In this document: positions 34,717 to 43,418 of the stretch, piece after piece | How positions within the stretch are numbered: position 1 is the stretch's first letter | How the letters are laid out: every line of letters starts with the position of its first letter | Origin: Streptomyces sp. NBC_01296 | Lineage (GTDB): Bacteria; Actinomycetota; Actinomycetes; Streptomycetales; Streptomycetaceae | Length of the DNA: 64,000 bases | Assembly: GCF_035984415.1 (NCBI RefSeq) | Contig: NZ_CP130720.1 | Coordinates: forward strand, 558,001-622,000 | Reading direction: 5' to 3' | Made by a program: the position numbers and the translations under genes | Notes under the pieces: model-generated | Database searches by the model: none | The model's input: the letters and a program-made list of their open reading frames with translations, nothing else | What the model was told of the DNA's origin: nothing

Positions 34717-35268
34717 TCAGGGAAGGTCGGACGGAACGGGTGGCACGAGCTGCCGCGCGTCGTGCGGCGGCGGGAGGATCGGGTCGCCCACTCGGATCGT
34801 CCCGCCGCGGACCACCTCGGCCCGCAGCCCGCCACGGTGCAGCAGCCCGCGGATCAGACCGGGGCGGACGAGCTGCTCGAGGCGGGCACAGGGTTCGCTG
34901 AGTTTGAGGCCGCGCAGGATCACCGCGCCGATCCGGAACTCCTGGTCCACCAGCGGGTTGAGCCGGATGTCGCGGCAGACGAGGTTGCGGCGGCATTCGG
35001 CGGGGGTGAGCGTGATGCCGTGTTCGCGGGCCAGGGCCTCGAGGGCCTCGGCCTCGATGAGGGTGACGTCGCAGACACCGGACGCCCGGCCGGTGCCCCG
35101 GCGCCGGGGCCGGGGGCCCTCGCCCGCCCAGTAGTTGCGGTCCCCCGCCAGCCCGCGGCCGGTCACCGCGCGGGCCCGTGCGACGCGGAAGGTGGGCTCG
35201 CCGGTGCGCGCGGCGAGGTGCAGGGAGGCGACCCGGCCGGGGCCGGGCTGCGGCGGGGCCTGCGCCAT
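34717..35268 (-). CDS. MOSC-domain protein
   Basis: A 183-residue protein with the MOSC beta-barrel pattern: GRGLAGDRNYW, DVTLIEAEALEAL, TPAECRRNLVCRDIRLNPLV, and the conserved cysteine in SEPCARLEQL. MOSC domains carry sulfur or serve molybdenum-cofactor-linked reductions of N-hydroxylated compounds. That would fit a nearby N-oxygenase, although this is inference. It is the last gene of the minus-strand cluster, 7 bp after the ACP stop. The ribosome binding site is weak (AAGGGG). Confidence 0.85.
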   Translation of the reverse strand: MAQAPPQPGPGRVASLHLAARTGEPTFRVARARAVTGRGLAGDRNYWAGEGPRPRRRGTGRASGVCDVTLIEAEALEALAREHGITLTPAECRRNLVCRDIRLNPLVDQEFRIGAVILRGLKLSEPCARLEQLVRPGLIRGLLHRGGLRAEVVRGGTIRVGDPILPPPHDARQLVPPVPSDLP

Positions 35269-35275
35269 GGGCGGT

Positions 35276-35509
35276 TCACCCCTTCAGGAAGTGGTCCGTG
35301 AGGGACCGAAGGGTGCGGAACTGGTTCACGTCGATCTGGTCGAGCTGCAGTTCCCGGCCTATCAGGTCCTCCAGCAGCAGGATGAACTCCATGAAGCCGA
35401 GCGAGTCGATCAGCCGGTTCTCGATCAGGTCGAGGTCCTGCGGGATCTCGCCGACGGTGGGGTTGCGTTCGCGCAGCCAGTCCACGACCGGCTTGATCAC
35501 GTCGTCCAT
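35276..35509 (-). CDS. Acyl/peptidyl carrier protein
   Basis: A 77-residue carrier protein. The phosphopantetheine attachment Ser36 lies in LIDSLGFMEF, within the usual four-helix pattern, with a helix-III-like VNQFRTLRSL near the end. It stands alone rather than inside a synthase, so it is a free-standing carrier. Its partner should be the aaRS-like ligase at 36519-37412 in the same operon. GAGAGG precedes ATG. Confidence 0.92.
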   Translation of the reverse strand: MDDVIKPVVDWLRERNPTVGEIPQDLDLIENRLIDSLGFMEFILLLEDLIGRELQLDQIDVNQFRTLRSLTDHFLKG

Positions 35510-35511
35510 GG

Positions 35512-36522
35512 TCACCTCTCCGGGATCCGGTGCAGCTGTGGGGAGTCCGCCGCGGGCCGGCGCGCGCTCTCGTACTCCCGGCGGACCCGGGCGACGGTGA
35601 CTGCGGCGGGGTGCGGGGCCGTGACGCGGGTGCAGGAGCGGCCGCAGTACATGGCCATCTCCTCGATGCGGCCGGTGGTGGCCTCGCCCGGAGCCGCCGC
35701 ACTGTAGCGCGGTACCGGGTGCTCCCGGCCGTCCACCCGGGTGGTGGCGATGAAGGTGGCCGGGGCGCGGTCCACGGCGGTGGTGAGGGGGTTGCGCAGG
35801 ACGCGGTGCGGGCGGTGCGGCCAGCCGATGTCGAAGAGGGAGGTGATGAGGGTGTCGTCGGCCACGGCCTCGACCACCCGCCGTTTGAACTCCGGGTGTG
35901 CGGTGGATTCTGCGGCCGGTGTGAACAGGGTTCCGGCCATGGCCCCGTCCGCGCCGCGCGCCACGGCGTCCGCGAGGTCCTTCCCGGTCGCGATCCCGCC
36001 CGCGACCGCCAGGACCGCGTACGGGTGGCGGGCCCTGACGGCGGCCAGCAGGAGGTCCGCGGGCAGCCGGCCGAGCAGGTGACCGCCGGCCTCGGTGCCC
36101 TGGAGGACCAGGACGGCCGCGCCCTGCCCGAGGGCCGTTCCGGCGTCCGCGAGGGTGCCGACCTGGACCACCAAGGGGTGTCCGGCGGCCCGTACGGCCC
36201 GGGCCGCGTCGGCGGCGGGCAGCCCGAAAGAGGTGACGAAGCCGCCGGGGGGCAGTTCGGGCAGGACGGCCCTGAGCTGGTCCAGGCAGCCCGCCGGGCC
36301 GGTGACCTCGGGGACCACGTTGATCCCGAACGGGCGGCCGGTGGCGGCCGCCACCTCCCGGACCAGCCGGGCGGCCCGCGCGGGCGGCTCCTTGTACAGC
36401 GCGAGGGTGCCGCCCGCTCCGGCCCGGGACACCTCGGCGCACAGCGCGGGGCCGGCGACGGCTCCCATCCCGGCTTGGAGCAGCGGCAGTTCGAGCCCGA
36501 GCCGGGCGGCCAGCCGGGTCAC
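35512..36522 (-). CDS. Nitronate monooxygenase / 2-nitropropane dioxygenase-family flavoprotein
   Basis: A 336-residue TIM-barrel flavoprotein. The start LPLLQAGMGAVAGPALCAEVSRAGAGGTLA, the central QGTEAGGHLLG and the FMN-phosphate loop AGGIATGKDLADAVARGADGAMAGTLF are family signatures. Members oxidise nitronates or act as FMN-dependent enoyl/keto reductases. Next to an N-oxygenase, a nitro or nitronate substrate is plausible. Its GTG overlaps the ligase stop by four bases and GGGGAG precedes it. Confidence 0.85.
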   Translation of the reverse strand: MTRLAARLGLELPLLQAGMGAVAGPALCAEVSRAGAGGTLALYKEPPARAARLVREVAAATGRPFGINVVPEVTGPAGCLDQLRAVLPELPPGGFVTSFGLPAADAARAVRAAGHPLVVQVGTLADAGTALGQGAAVLVLQGTEAGGHLLGRLPADLLLAAVRARHPYAVLAVAGGIATGKDLADAVARGADGAMAGTLFTPAAESTAHPEFKRRVVEAVADDTLITSLFDIGWPHRPHRVLRNPLTTAVDRAPATFIATTRVDGREHPVPRYSAAAPGEATTGRIEEMAMYCGRSCTRVTAPHPAAVTVARVRREYESARRPAADSPQLHRIPER

Positions 36523-37412
36523 GAGCGCTCCCCTGCATGCCGTACCGCGCGGTGCGCGGCGGCCAGGTCCCCTTCGAACACGTCGCCCAGGGCGTGCACC
36601 CAGCGTTCCAGACCGAAGGCGACGCAGCCGGTGAAGGCCGGGCGGCCCGCGTGGCGAATGGCGCGGCGCTCGCCGAAGAAGTTGCGGTGGTTGTTGGTGG
36701 AGGCGACGGCGGTGCCGTCGGTGTGCAGGTACTCGTCCTTGACGGGGGCGAGCAGCTGCATGACGGTGCGGGCGCCGTCCTTCTCGAAGAACGGGTCGGT
36801 GGCGGGCTGCCGGTCCAGGGCGAGGCCGAGGGCCGCGCCGAAGGCGAGGATCCGCTCCCGGTGCCGGTCGAGGTGGGCCCGTACGGCTTCGGCGGAGCCG
36901 ACGCACACGATCTCGCGCATGGTGAACCCCCAGAGCCTGCGCAGCCCGTCGTGGTGGTCCTCGTTGCGGAAGCACTGGGCGGCGGTGGTGATCAGGACGG
37001 GGGCCTCGGCGCTGGTGCCGGTGAGGTGCAGGAAGCAGCCGTAGCAGGCCGCGGAGGGCAGCAGGTGGGTCGCGTCGGCCAGCTCGGCCGCGGGCAGGGC
37101 GGTGGCTGCGGGTGGGGCCGCGGCGAGGGCGGCCAGCCGGTCGGGGCGGATCCGGGTGACCGGGCTGCCCAGGTGCGGGAAGTTGCGGAAGTAGTCGAGG
37201 GAGCGCAGCTCTTCGGCCCGCAGCAGCGGCGGGTAGCTCTGCTGCCGGGCTCCGGCCTCGGTTCCCCAGCGGGTGAACACCGCGTCGAGTGCGTCCCTCA
37301 GCAGGACGGCGGGTTCGTCGAGGGTGGCCAGCCCGTCCCGGACCGACCAGGTGGTCCCGGTGTCCCCGGTGGCCGTGGAGCCCCCGGTGGCCGTGGGGTC
37401 AGTGACGGGCAT
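36519..37412 (-). CDS. Amino acid:[carrier protein] ligase (class II aaRS-like)
   Basis: A 297-residue homologue of the catalytic core of atypical seryl-tRNA synthetase, lacking a tRNA-binding domain. Class II motif 2 is CFRNEDHHDGLRRLWGF (147-163) and motif 3 is CVAFGLERW (263-271). Likely zinc ligands are Cys123 or Cys126, Glu167 and Cys263. Such enzymes adenylate a small amino acid (Gly, Ala or similar) and load it on a free carrier protein, which is encoded two genes downstream. The coding region overlaps the diiron oxygenase gene by 14 bp. Confidence 0.85.
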   Translation of the reverse strand: MPVTDPTATGGSTATGDTGTTWSVRDGLATLDEPAVLLRDALDAVFTRWGTEAGARQQSYPPLLRAEELRSLDYFRNFPHLGSPVTRIRPDRLAALAAAPPAATALPAAELADATHLLPSAACYGCFLHLTGTSAEAPVLITTAAQCFRNEDHHDGLRRLWGFTMREIVCVGSAEAVRAHLDRHRERILAFGAALGLALDRQPATDPFFEKDGARTVMQLLAPVKDEYLHTDGTAVASTNNHRNFFGERRAIRHAGRPAFTGCVAFGLERWVHALGDVFEGDLAAAHRAVRHAGERS

Positions 37413-38313
37413 CGAACACCCCGATCCGGTGGAGGAAGTCGGTGGTCTTGTGCAGCACCTTCGCGTGGGCGGCCTGCCGGGCCGGGTGGGCGAGCAGCCG
37501 TCTGCGCAGCGCGAAGCCGTCGGGGAGGCCCGCGTCGCGGTAGACGGCGGGGTTGTAGAAGGACTCGATGCTGGTGGTGACGTAACGGCTGAGGTAGTCG
37601 CGCAGTTCGTGCCGGGTTCGTTCGTCCGGTCCGCTGTCGAGGAGCCGCTCCCACAGCAGTTGCACCAGGCGGCGGCCGAAGGCGATGTGCCGGGACTCGT
37701 CTTGGTGGTGCAGCCGGTTGATGTGGCGCACGGTCGGGTGCAGTCGGCGGTCGGCGGCCAGCTGGACGTTGTAGTGGTCGACGATCTGCTCGAAGACCAG
37801 GATCCGGGCGAAGACCAGGAAGTTCTCGATGTCCGGGTCGCGCGGGGCCTCCGGAAGCTTCACCGACTTGTCGGGGTAGATCTTGCCGGCGTACTTGAGG
37901 CAGAAGGTGGCGAAGAACCACATGTGGTCGTTCTCTTCGCCGATGAAGTGGTGGAAGAACTCGGAGGGGAGCTCGAAGCCGGGCGTGTGGATGCGCCGGG
38001 TGACCTCGATGAGCAGTTCGCGGATGCCGTGCACGTTGAGGCTGTAGAAGTTGACGCTCTCCCACCGGCTCAGGGCCCGGAGTTGGGCGGGGCCCAGTTC
38101 GTCCATCAGCTCGGTGCCGTGGACGGAGAGCAGTTCGGGGGACATCCAGAGCCCGTCGGTGGGGATCGTGGGCGGCCAGTCGAAGGTGGTGAACGGGTTG
38201 TAGTAGTCCGCGGTGGCCTTGTCGGAGAGCCGGTCGAGCAGGGCCCTGAACTCGGTGTCGTCGGCGGTGGCGGTACGGGCCGCTCCGGCGGGCGGGGTGT
38301 TCCGGGGGCGCAT
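37399..38313 (-). CDS. AurF-type diiron N-oxygenase
   Basis: A 304-residue helical-bundle oxygenase. The metal-ligand pattern of the AurF/CmlI family is complete: Glu85 (RWESVNF), Glu127-x-x-His130 (EENDH), Glu175 (FEQIVD), His202/203 (LHHQ), Glu206-x-x-His209 (ESRH). AurF and CmlI oxidise amines to nitro groups via hydroxylamines; related enzymes act on carrier-bound amino acids. AAGGAG, located in the end of the phosphatase gene, precedes ATG 38313; ATG 38331 is a less likely start. The neighbouring ligase and ACP suggest a tethered aminoacyl substrate. Confidence 0.87.
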   Translation of the reverse strand: MRPRNTPPAGAARTATADDTEFRALLDRLSDKATADYYNPFTTFDWPPTIPTDGLWMSPELLSVHGTELMDELGPAQLRALSRWESVNFYSLNVHGIRELLIEVTRRIHTPGFELPSEFFHHFIGEENDHMWFFATFCLKYAGKIYPDKSVKLPEAPRDPDIENFLVFARILVFEQIVDHYNVQLAADRRLHPTVRHINRLHHQDESRHIAFGRRLVQLLWERLLDSGPDERTRHELRDYLSRYVTTSIESFYNPAVYRDAGLPDGFALRRRLLAHPARQAAHAKVLHKTTDFLHRIGVFDARH

Positions 38314-38318
38314 GGGCG

Positions 38319-39287
38319 TCACTCCTTCCATCGGACGGCCGACAGCAGGGCCTGGTGGAGCTCGGGGGTGGATGCGGCCACGCAGGACCGCTGGTTGGTG
38401 ATGCTCAGGTCGGTCAGGACGGTGTCGCCGAGCGGCTGTCCGTAGCCGTCGGTGATGACCGCGCCGGCCCGCTCGGCGAGGAAGACGGCCGCCGCGATGT
38501 CGTACGGGAACAGGTGCAGGACCCGGCCGTTGCCAACGCGTTCGAACTCGGGCAGCAGCGCCGGGTCGTCGCGCAGCAGCCGGTTGCCGATGTCCACGTA
38601 CGCGTCGAGCTGGCCGGTGAGCAGCCGGGAGACGGACCAGGTGGCGCTGTTGAAGACGAAGACCTCGCCGGTGTTGGCCGAGCGGTCGATGAGGTGGCCG
38701 TAGGCCTCGGCCATCAGGCGGGCCGGATGGCCGTTGAACTCCAGCGACCAGAACATCCGGGCGGGGTCGGTGGTGCGGGTCAGCGCCGGGACGGGGTGCT
38801 CGTAGCCGTGCGCGATGATGCCGGGCGCCGTCAGGTCCCCGTACAGGTAGGCGCCCGTGCGCAGTTCCATCAGCAGCGCGTGCTCGACGTCGGCGATGCG
38901 CGGCCGCTGCGACATACGGGCGACGGCGACCGAGACGGTGGCCGACTCCAGGCCTGCGACGGCGGGCCGGGTGCCGTCGATGGGGTCGACGACCAGCAGG
39001 TGGGCCGGATCGGCGCCGTGGTACTGCAGGCCTCGGTCCTCGGAGTAGACGGCGACGGGCAGGTCGTGACCGACGACGTATTTCCAGACGGCCGCCTCCG
39101 CGACCTCGTCGAGGCCGAACTGGGCGTCCCCGCCCGGCGAGTGGCCCCGGACCAGGCGGCTGCCGGCCCGGTGCCGGGCGGCCGGCACGGCTTCGCGGAC
39201 GGCGCCGGCGAGGCCGGTCACGTAGTGCCGTACGGCAGCGGCCCCCGGCGGGCTGCCGTGCGCGGTGCCGTGCGCGGTGCCGGTCAT
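38319..39287 (-). CDS. Inositol monophosphatase-family phosphatase
   Basis: A 322-residue FIG/IMPase-superfamily protein. The metal-binding blocks are VYSEDRG and VVDPIDGTRPAVAG (near residue 100). A C-terminal NGRVLHLFPYDIAAAVFLAERAGAVITDGYG corresponds to the usual WDIAAGxLLxxEAGG block, with PYD for WD. It should dephosphorylate an inositol, sugar or nucleotide phosphate. The start overlaps the aminotransferase stop (ATGA). Confidence 0.87.
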   Translation of the reverse strand: MTGTAHGTAHGSPPGAAAVRHYVTGLAGAVREAVPAARHRAGSRLVRGHSPGGDAQFGLDEVAEAAVWKYVVGHDLPVAVYSEDRGLQYHGADPAHLLVVDPIDGTRPAVAGLESATVSVAVARMSQRPRIADVEHALLMELRTGAYLYGDLTAPGIIAHGYEHPVPALTRTTDPARMFWSLEFNGHPARLMAEAYGHLIDRSANTGEVFVFNSATWSVSRLLTGQLDAYVDIGNRLLRDDPALLPEFERVGNGRVLHLFPYDIAAAVFLAERAGAVITDGYGQPLGDTVLTDLSITNQRSCVAASTPELHQALLSAVRWKE

Positions 39288-40618
39288 GCGGCTGCCTCGG
39301 CGGCGAAGAGGGCTTCGAGCCGGTCGCAGAGCAGTTCGGCCTCGGTGCGGGTGAGGATCAGCGGTGGCCGGATCTTGATCACGTTCCCCCGGCCGTAGCG
39401 GGAGGTGCGCAGGATCAGGCCGTGGTCCATGCCGCGTCGGGCCAGGGCCTGGGCTCGTTCGCTGTGCGGGCGGCCGGCGTCGTCGCCGATCTCGATCCCG
39501 ATCATCAGGCCGAGGCCGCGTACGTCCACGATGGCGGGGTGCAGGGCGGCCAGCGCGCGCAGCCGTTCCATGACGTGGGCGCCGACCTCGCGTACGTTCT
39601 CCAGGAAGCCGGGGCGGCCGATCACCTCGAGGGTGGTGGCCGCGGCGGCTGCGGCGAGGACGTTGCCGCCGTAGGTGAAGGAGTGGTGGTCGGCGCTGAG
39701 CCCGGACATCCGCTCGTCGGCGACGATGGCCGCGATCTGGGCGCCGGAGCCGCCGAGGCCCTTGGCCGTGGTCAGGATGTCCGGCCGGACCCCGTAGTGC
39801 TCGGCGGCGAACATCCGGCCGACCCGGCCGATGCCGGTCTGGATCTCGTCGAAGACGAGGACGATGCCGCGTTCGTCGCACAGGGCGCGCAGCGCGGGTA
39901 AGTAGCCGTCGGGGGGCACGATGTTGCCGCCGCTGCCGGAGACCGGTTCGACGACCACGCAGGCGACGCTGCCGGAACTGGCGTGGTCGAGGAAGTCGTT
40001 GATGCGCTCGACGCAGAGCATGCCGCAGCTGTCGGGGCCCGCCTGGCGGTAGAAACACCGCAGGCAGTAGGGGTCGGGGACCTGGAGCACGCCGGGCATC
40101 AGGTGCGGGAAGGGGGCCTTGCGGAAGGACTCGCCCGACATGGTGGTCGTCATCATGGTCTGGCCGTGGTGGCTGCGGAACAGGGTGACCACGTCGCGGC
40201 GGCCGGTGGCGAGTTGCGCCATCTTGACCGCGCCCTCGTTGGCGGTGGAGCCGCCCGACACCTTGAGGTGCACCTTGGTCAGGTTCGGCGGGGTGACCTC
40301 GACCAGCCGCCGGACCAGCTCGTTGACGGGGGCGGTCTGGAAGGTCGAGGTGGTGTGCACCAGCCGTTCGGCCTGGTCGCGCATGGCCTTGACCACTTCG
40401 GGGTGTCCGTAGCCGAGGCTCAGGTTGAAGGTGCCGGACGCGCAGTCCAGGTACTCGTTGCCGTCCGTGTCGTACAGGTGGACGCCTTCGCCGTGGTCCA
40501 TCTCGTACGCGCTGACCGGGTAGTACAGGTGGTTCTGCGCGTGGTTCAGGGCATCGCTGCGGACGTCGCTCCGGGCATCGCTCTGCGGATCGCATTGGGC
40601 GCGCATGAGATCGGCCAT
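39284..40618 (-). CDS. Class III PLP-dependent aminotransferase
   Basis: A 444-residue aminotransferase. The substrate/cofactor blocks are HLYDTDGNEYLDCASG, VSGGSTANEGAVKMAQ, FDEIQTGIGRVGRMFA, and the PLP lysine in LTTAKGLGGSG. A short cysteine-rich stretch (CLRCFYRQAGPDSCGMLC) in the middle is unusual. It could make an amino sugar, aminocyclitol or diamino acid. AGGAG precedes ATG 40618. It is downstream of the dioxygenase homologue with a 62-bp gap. Confidence 0.88.
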   Translation of the reverse strand: MADLMRAQCDPQSDARSDVRSDALNHAQNHLYYPVSAYEMDHGEGVHLYDTDGNEYLDCASGTFNLSLGYGHPEVVKAMRDQAERLVHTTSTFQTAPVNELVRRLVEVTPPNLTKVHLKVSGGSTANEGAVKMAQLATGRRDVVTLFRSHHGQTMMTTTMSGESFRKAPFPHLMPGVLQVPDPYCLRCFYRQAGPDSCGMLCVERINDFLDHASSGSVACVVVEPVSGSGGNIVPPDGYLPALRALCDERGIVLVFDEIQTGIGRVGRMFAAEHYGVRPDILTTAKGLGGSGAQIAAIVADERMSGLSADHHSFTYGGNVLAAAAAATTLEVIGRPGFLENVREVGAHVMERLRALAALHPAIVDVRGLGLMIGIEIGDDAGRPHSERAQALARRGMDHGLILRTSRYGRGNVIKIRPPLILTRTEAELLCDRLEALFAAEAAA

Positions 40619-40680
40619 GTGTCTCCTGTCGACTTCCGTCCCGCGGACACGACGGACGGCGGATATCGATGTCTCCGATT

Positions 40681-41208
40681 TCACACGTCCAGAATGAAGG
40701 TGAACGCGGCGTCCCACCCCTCGGACGTCTCCCGCACATCCATCAGGCATTCTGGCCGGAAATACTTGTCGAGGTGGTTTCGGCGTTCCCCGGGGAAATA
40801 CAGCATGGTGGTCAACACCGCTCCGCCGGGCGGCTGCACCTTCACGTGCACGTGCCGCGTCCGCCCCGGGTACACGGCGGGCAGCACCGTCTCCAGCCGC
40901 CACAGCCCCTTGGCGTCGGCGAACTGGTGGCCGCGTAGTCGAAAACCGTCGTCGTCGTAGACCCCGGCGTCCCCGACCTGCCAGAAGTCGAGCAGGGTGC
41001 CGCCGATCGGCTTGCCCTCCGCAGTGCGCACGGCGCCGTGCAGCAGCATCGGAACGCCTCCTGCCACATCGCCCCGGAAGCTGCTCCTGCAGGGGGTGTC
41101 GGGTTTGTAGTACGGCCCTTCGCGCAGGGCGGGCGTGGGCGGCGTCCCGTTGCAGCGAACGGTCGGCGTGAGCGTCTTCAGGACGTTTTCCGGACTTCCG
41201 TTCGCCAC
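40681..41208 (-). CDS. Intradiol ring-cleavage dioxygenase-family protein
   Basis: A 175-residue protein of the catechol/protocatechuate dioxygenase fold. Family blocks are LREGPYYKPD, GTLLDFWQVGDAGVYD, GLWRLETVLPAVYPGRTRHVHVKV. The Tyr/His iron ligands (GVYD or VYPG; RHVHV) seem present. It is short and lacks an N-terminal dimer domain. In this context a small-molecule oxidation step is likely, but ring cleavage of an aromatic is not assured. GTG 41208 with GGGAG upstream. It is richer in A+T than its neighbours. Confidence 0.8.
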   Translation of the reverse strand: MANGSPENVLKTLTPTVRCNGTPPTPALREGPYYKPDTPCRSSFRGDVAGGVPMLLHGAVRTAEGKPIGGTLLDFWQVGDAGVYDDDGFRLRGHQFADAKGLWRLETVLPAVYPGRTRHVHVKVQPPGGAVLTTMLYFPGERRNHLDKYFRPECLMDVRETSEGWDAAFTFILDV

Positions 41209-41434
41209 GGCGGAATTCTCCCTTGGTCAAGGATCTTCACTTCCGTTCAGGCAGACTAACCGGCATTCCCGATGTTGAAAAGAAGGCCCTGTGTCACCTC
41301 TCCGCCATTTATTGGACGCCAATTGCCAGGGTTTCCGTGATCCGCACGGACAGCAGTCGTCTCCTGGGAACAGAGCGGCGCACGGGCCGGATGGGACAGG
41401 GGGAGATCGGTGGCGCGCGCCCGCCCGGCCGCGG

Positions 41435-42436
41435 TCAGTACCGCTCGGCGGCGGACCGGCGCAGCACCGCGCGGGCGCGGGTGAAGTAGGCCGGGTCCGG
41501 CGGTGCGGTGAGGATGTCGGCGAGCGCGAAGAGGTCCAGCGTCCGGCTGAGCCGCAGCCAGTCCCCGGGCAGTCGGCCGTTCCCGCCCCGGAAGCCCTCG
41601 ACGAAGCCCGTGGTGAAGGCCGGCGGGTACTCGTGGGCGAAGCGCAGCATATTGCCGACGTCGAAGAGCGGGGAGCCGCTCAAGGCGAGCTCCCAGTCGA
41701 GCACGGCGGCCACCGCCCACTGCCCGGCGCGCCGTTGGACCAGGACGTTCTTCGGGTTGAAGTCGCAGTGCACCAGGCTGCGTTCACCGGCCACGGCGGC
41801 GAGCGCCCGGGGCCCCCGGCGGGCCAGGGCACGCAGTACGGCCGCGTCCGTCCCGCTCAGCGGACCGTCCGCGGCCGCGGTGGCCAGACAGCGGTCGACG
41901 AAACCGGGCAGGTCGCCCAGCGGGGCCGCCTCGTCCGGGGCCGGGACCAGCGAAGAGTCGCCGAAGACGCCCGGGCGGGGCAGCCTGACCCGGCCGATCC
42001 GTGCCAGCACCCCGCCGACGGCCCGGCCCAGGCCCCGCGCTTCGCCGCTCACCGGGCCGTCCGCGAGCACCTGGCTGAGCGGGGTCCCGTCCACGAACCG
42101 GTAGAGCAGGGTGGGGCGGCCGGTGGCCCGGCCGTGCGGATCGGCCGCGACCACCGCGGTCACCGGGACGGTACGGGCCGCGGCCCGGCCGAGGACGGCG
42201 ATCTCCACCGCACAGGTGTTGCGCGGGACCCGGCTGCCGCTGGGCCGGTAGCGGCGCAGTACGTAGCGCTCCGCGCCCGGTGCGTCGGCGGGCTGGGCCG
42301 TGAGCAGGGCCATGTCGTTGGTGAACCCGCCGGGCAGCGGGTCCACCTCGTGCAGCCGGGCGCCGGGCAGGGCGTACCGGGTCAGCCAGGCATGGGTGGC
42401 CGGGTCGAGGAGGCCCACCGGATCGGGGCGCGTCAC
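41435..42436 (-). CDS. Aminoglycoside phosphotransferase-family kinase
   Basis: A 333-residue kinase-fold protein. The catalytic loop is LVHCDFNPKN and the metal site LDWELALSGSP. The N-terminal glycine-rich part is PGGFTNDMALL. Homologues phosphorylate aminoglycosides, homoserine or choline. In this cluster it may be a self-resistance kinase or a biosynthetic kinase. GTG start 31 bp after the ROK gene, so cotranscription is likely. A 226-bp gap (41209-41434) follows, which probably holds a new promoter. Confidence 0.87.
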   Translation of the reverse strand: MTRPDPVGLLDPATHAWLTRYALPGARLHEVDPLPGGFTNDMALLTAQPADAPGAERYVLRRYRPSGSRVPRNTCAVEIAVLGRAAARTVPVTAVVAADPHGRATGRPTLLYRFVDGTPLSQVLADGPVSGEARGLGRAVGGVLARIGRVRLPRPGVFGDSSLVPAPDEAAPLGDLPGFVDRCLATAAADGPLSGTDAAVLRALARRGPRALAAVAGERSLVHCDFNPKNVLVQRRAGQWAVAAVLDWELALSGSPLFDVGNMLRFAHEYPPAFTTGFVEGFRGGNGRLPGDWLRLSRTLDLFALADILTAPPDPAYFTRARAVLRRSAAERY

Positions 42437-42467
42437 ACCGGCCAGCCTGCCCGGTCCGGGGTCGTCC

Positions 42468-43418
42468 TCATGCCTCCGTTCCCCCCGATGGCCCAGCGCC
42501 GGACCAGGGCCGTTGGCGCGCGGCGGCGGCCGCCCGGGCCGCCAGGACCAATCCGCCCGCCGGTCCGGCGAGGCGGCCGAGCCGTGCCGGGACCACGAAG
42601 TCCTCGGCCGCGTGCTCGGGCAGCCCGGGGTATCCGGCCAGGGCCGCGGCCAGTTCGGCGCGGAGCAGCGGGAACAGCCCGGCGAGTTCCGCGACGCCGC
42701 CGCCGATCACGATCCGCTGGGGCGCGGTCGTGTAGACGATGTTGCGCAGCCCCGCGGCCAGGTAGGCCGCCTCCAGCCGCAGCGCCTCGCGCAGGGCTTC
42801 GCCGGCCAGTTCCTCGGCCGGGGTCCCCCAGCGGGCGCCCATCGCCTCGCCGCCCGCCAGCCCCTCCCAGCAGTCGCCGTGGAAGGGGCAGGAGCCGGGG
42901 AAGGCGTCGCCCGCGATCCGGGGCACCGCGAGGTGGCCCATCTCGGTGTGGACCAGGCCGCTGACCACCTTGCCGCCGATCACCGCGCCGCCGCCGATGC
43001 CGGTGCCGACGGTGAGGTAGACGTAGGTGTCCAGGCCGCGCGCCGCGCCCCAGCGGCCCTCGCCGAGGGCCGCGCCGTTGACGTCGGTGTCGATGCCCAC
43101 CGGCACGCCGAGCGAGGCGGCGACCGGTCCTGCCACGTCCACTCCGGACCAGCCGGGTTTGGGGGTGGCGGCGAGGTGGCCGAACCGGGCATGGCCAGGA
43201 CGCAGTTCGAGGGGTCCGAAGGAGGCGATGCCGATCGCGTCCAGCGGTCCGGTCGCGGCGGCCGTCTCCTGGAAGAAGGCGATGGCCCGGGCCAGGGTGG
43301 GACCCGGTTCGCCGGTCGGGAACCGGATCTCGGCCTCGATCCGGTCGGGGGCGGAGCCGACCAGGCAGACGAACTTGGTCCCGCCGGACTCGATCGACCC
43401 GAGCCGCGGCGCGCTCAC
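42468..43418 (-). CDS. ROK-family sugar kinase (fructokinase-like)
   Basis: A 316-residue ROK kinase. It starts LGSIESGGTKFVCLVG, has the catalytic Asp in VGIDTDVNGAALGEGRWG, TVGTGIGGGAV, and the zinc-binding CPFHGDCWEGLAGG of ROK kinases. It should phosphorylate a hexose or related polyol. Its GTG overlaps the dehydrogenase stop by four bases. Together with dehydrogenase, aminotransferase and phosphatase it forms a plausible phospho-sugar route. Confidence 0.87.
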   Translation of the reverse strand: MSAPRLGSIESGGTKFVCLVGSAPDRIEAEIRFPTGEPGPTLARAIAFFQETAAATGPLDAIGIASFGPLELRPGHARFGHLAATPKPGWSGVDVAGPVAASLGVPVGIDTDVNGAALGEGRWGAARGLDTYVYLTVGTGIGGGAVIGGKVVSGLVHTEMGHLAVPRIAGDAFPGSCPFHGDCWEGLAGGEAMGARWGTPAEELAGEALREALRLEAAYLAAGLRNIVYTTAPQRIVIGGGVAELAGLFPLLRAELAAALAGYPGLPEHAAEDFVVPARLGRLAGPAGGLVLAARAAAAARQRPWSGAGPSGGTEA

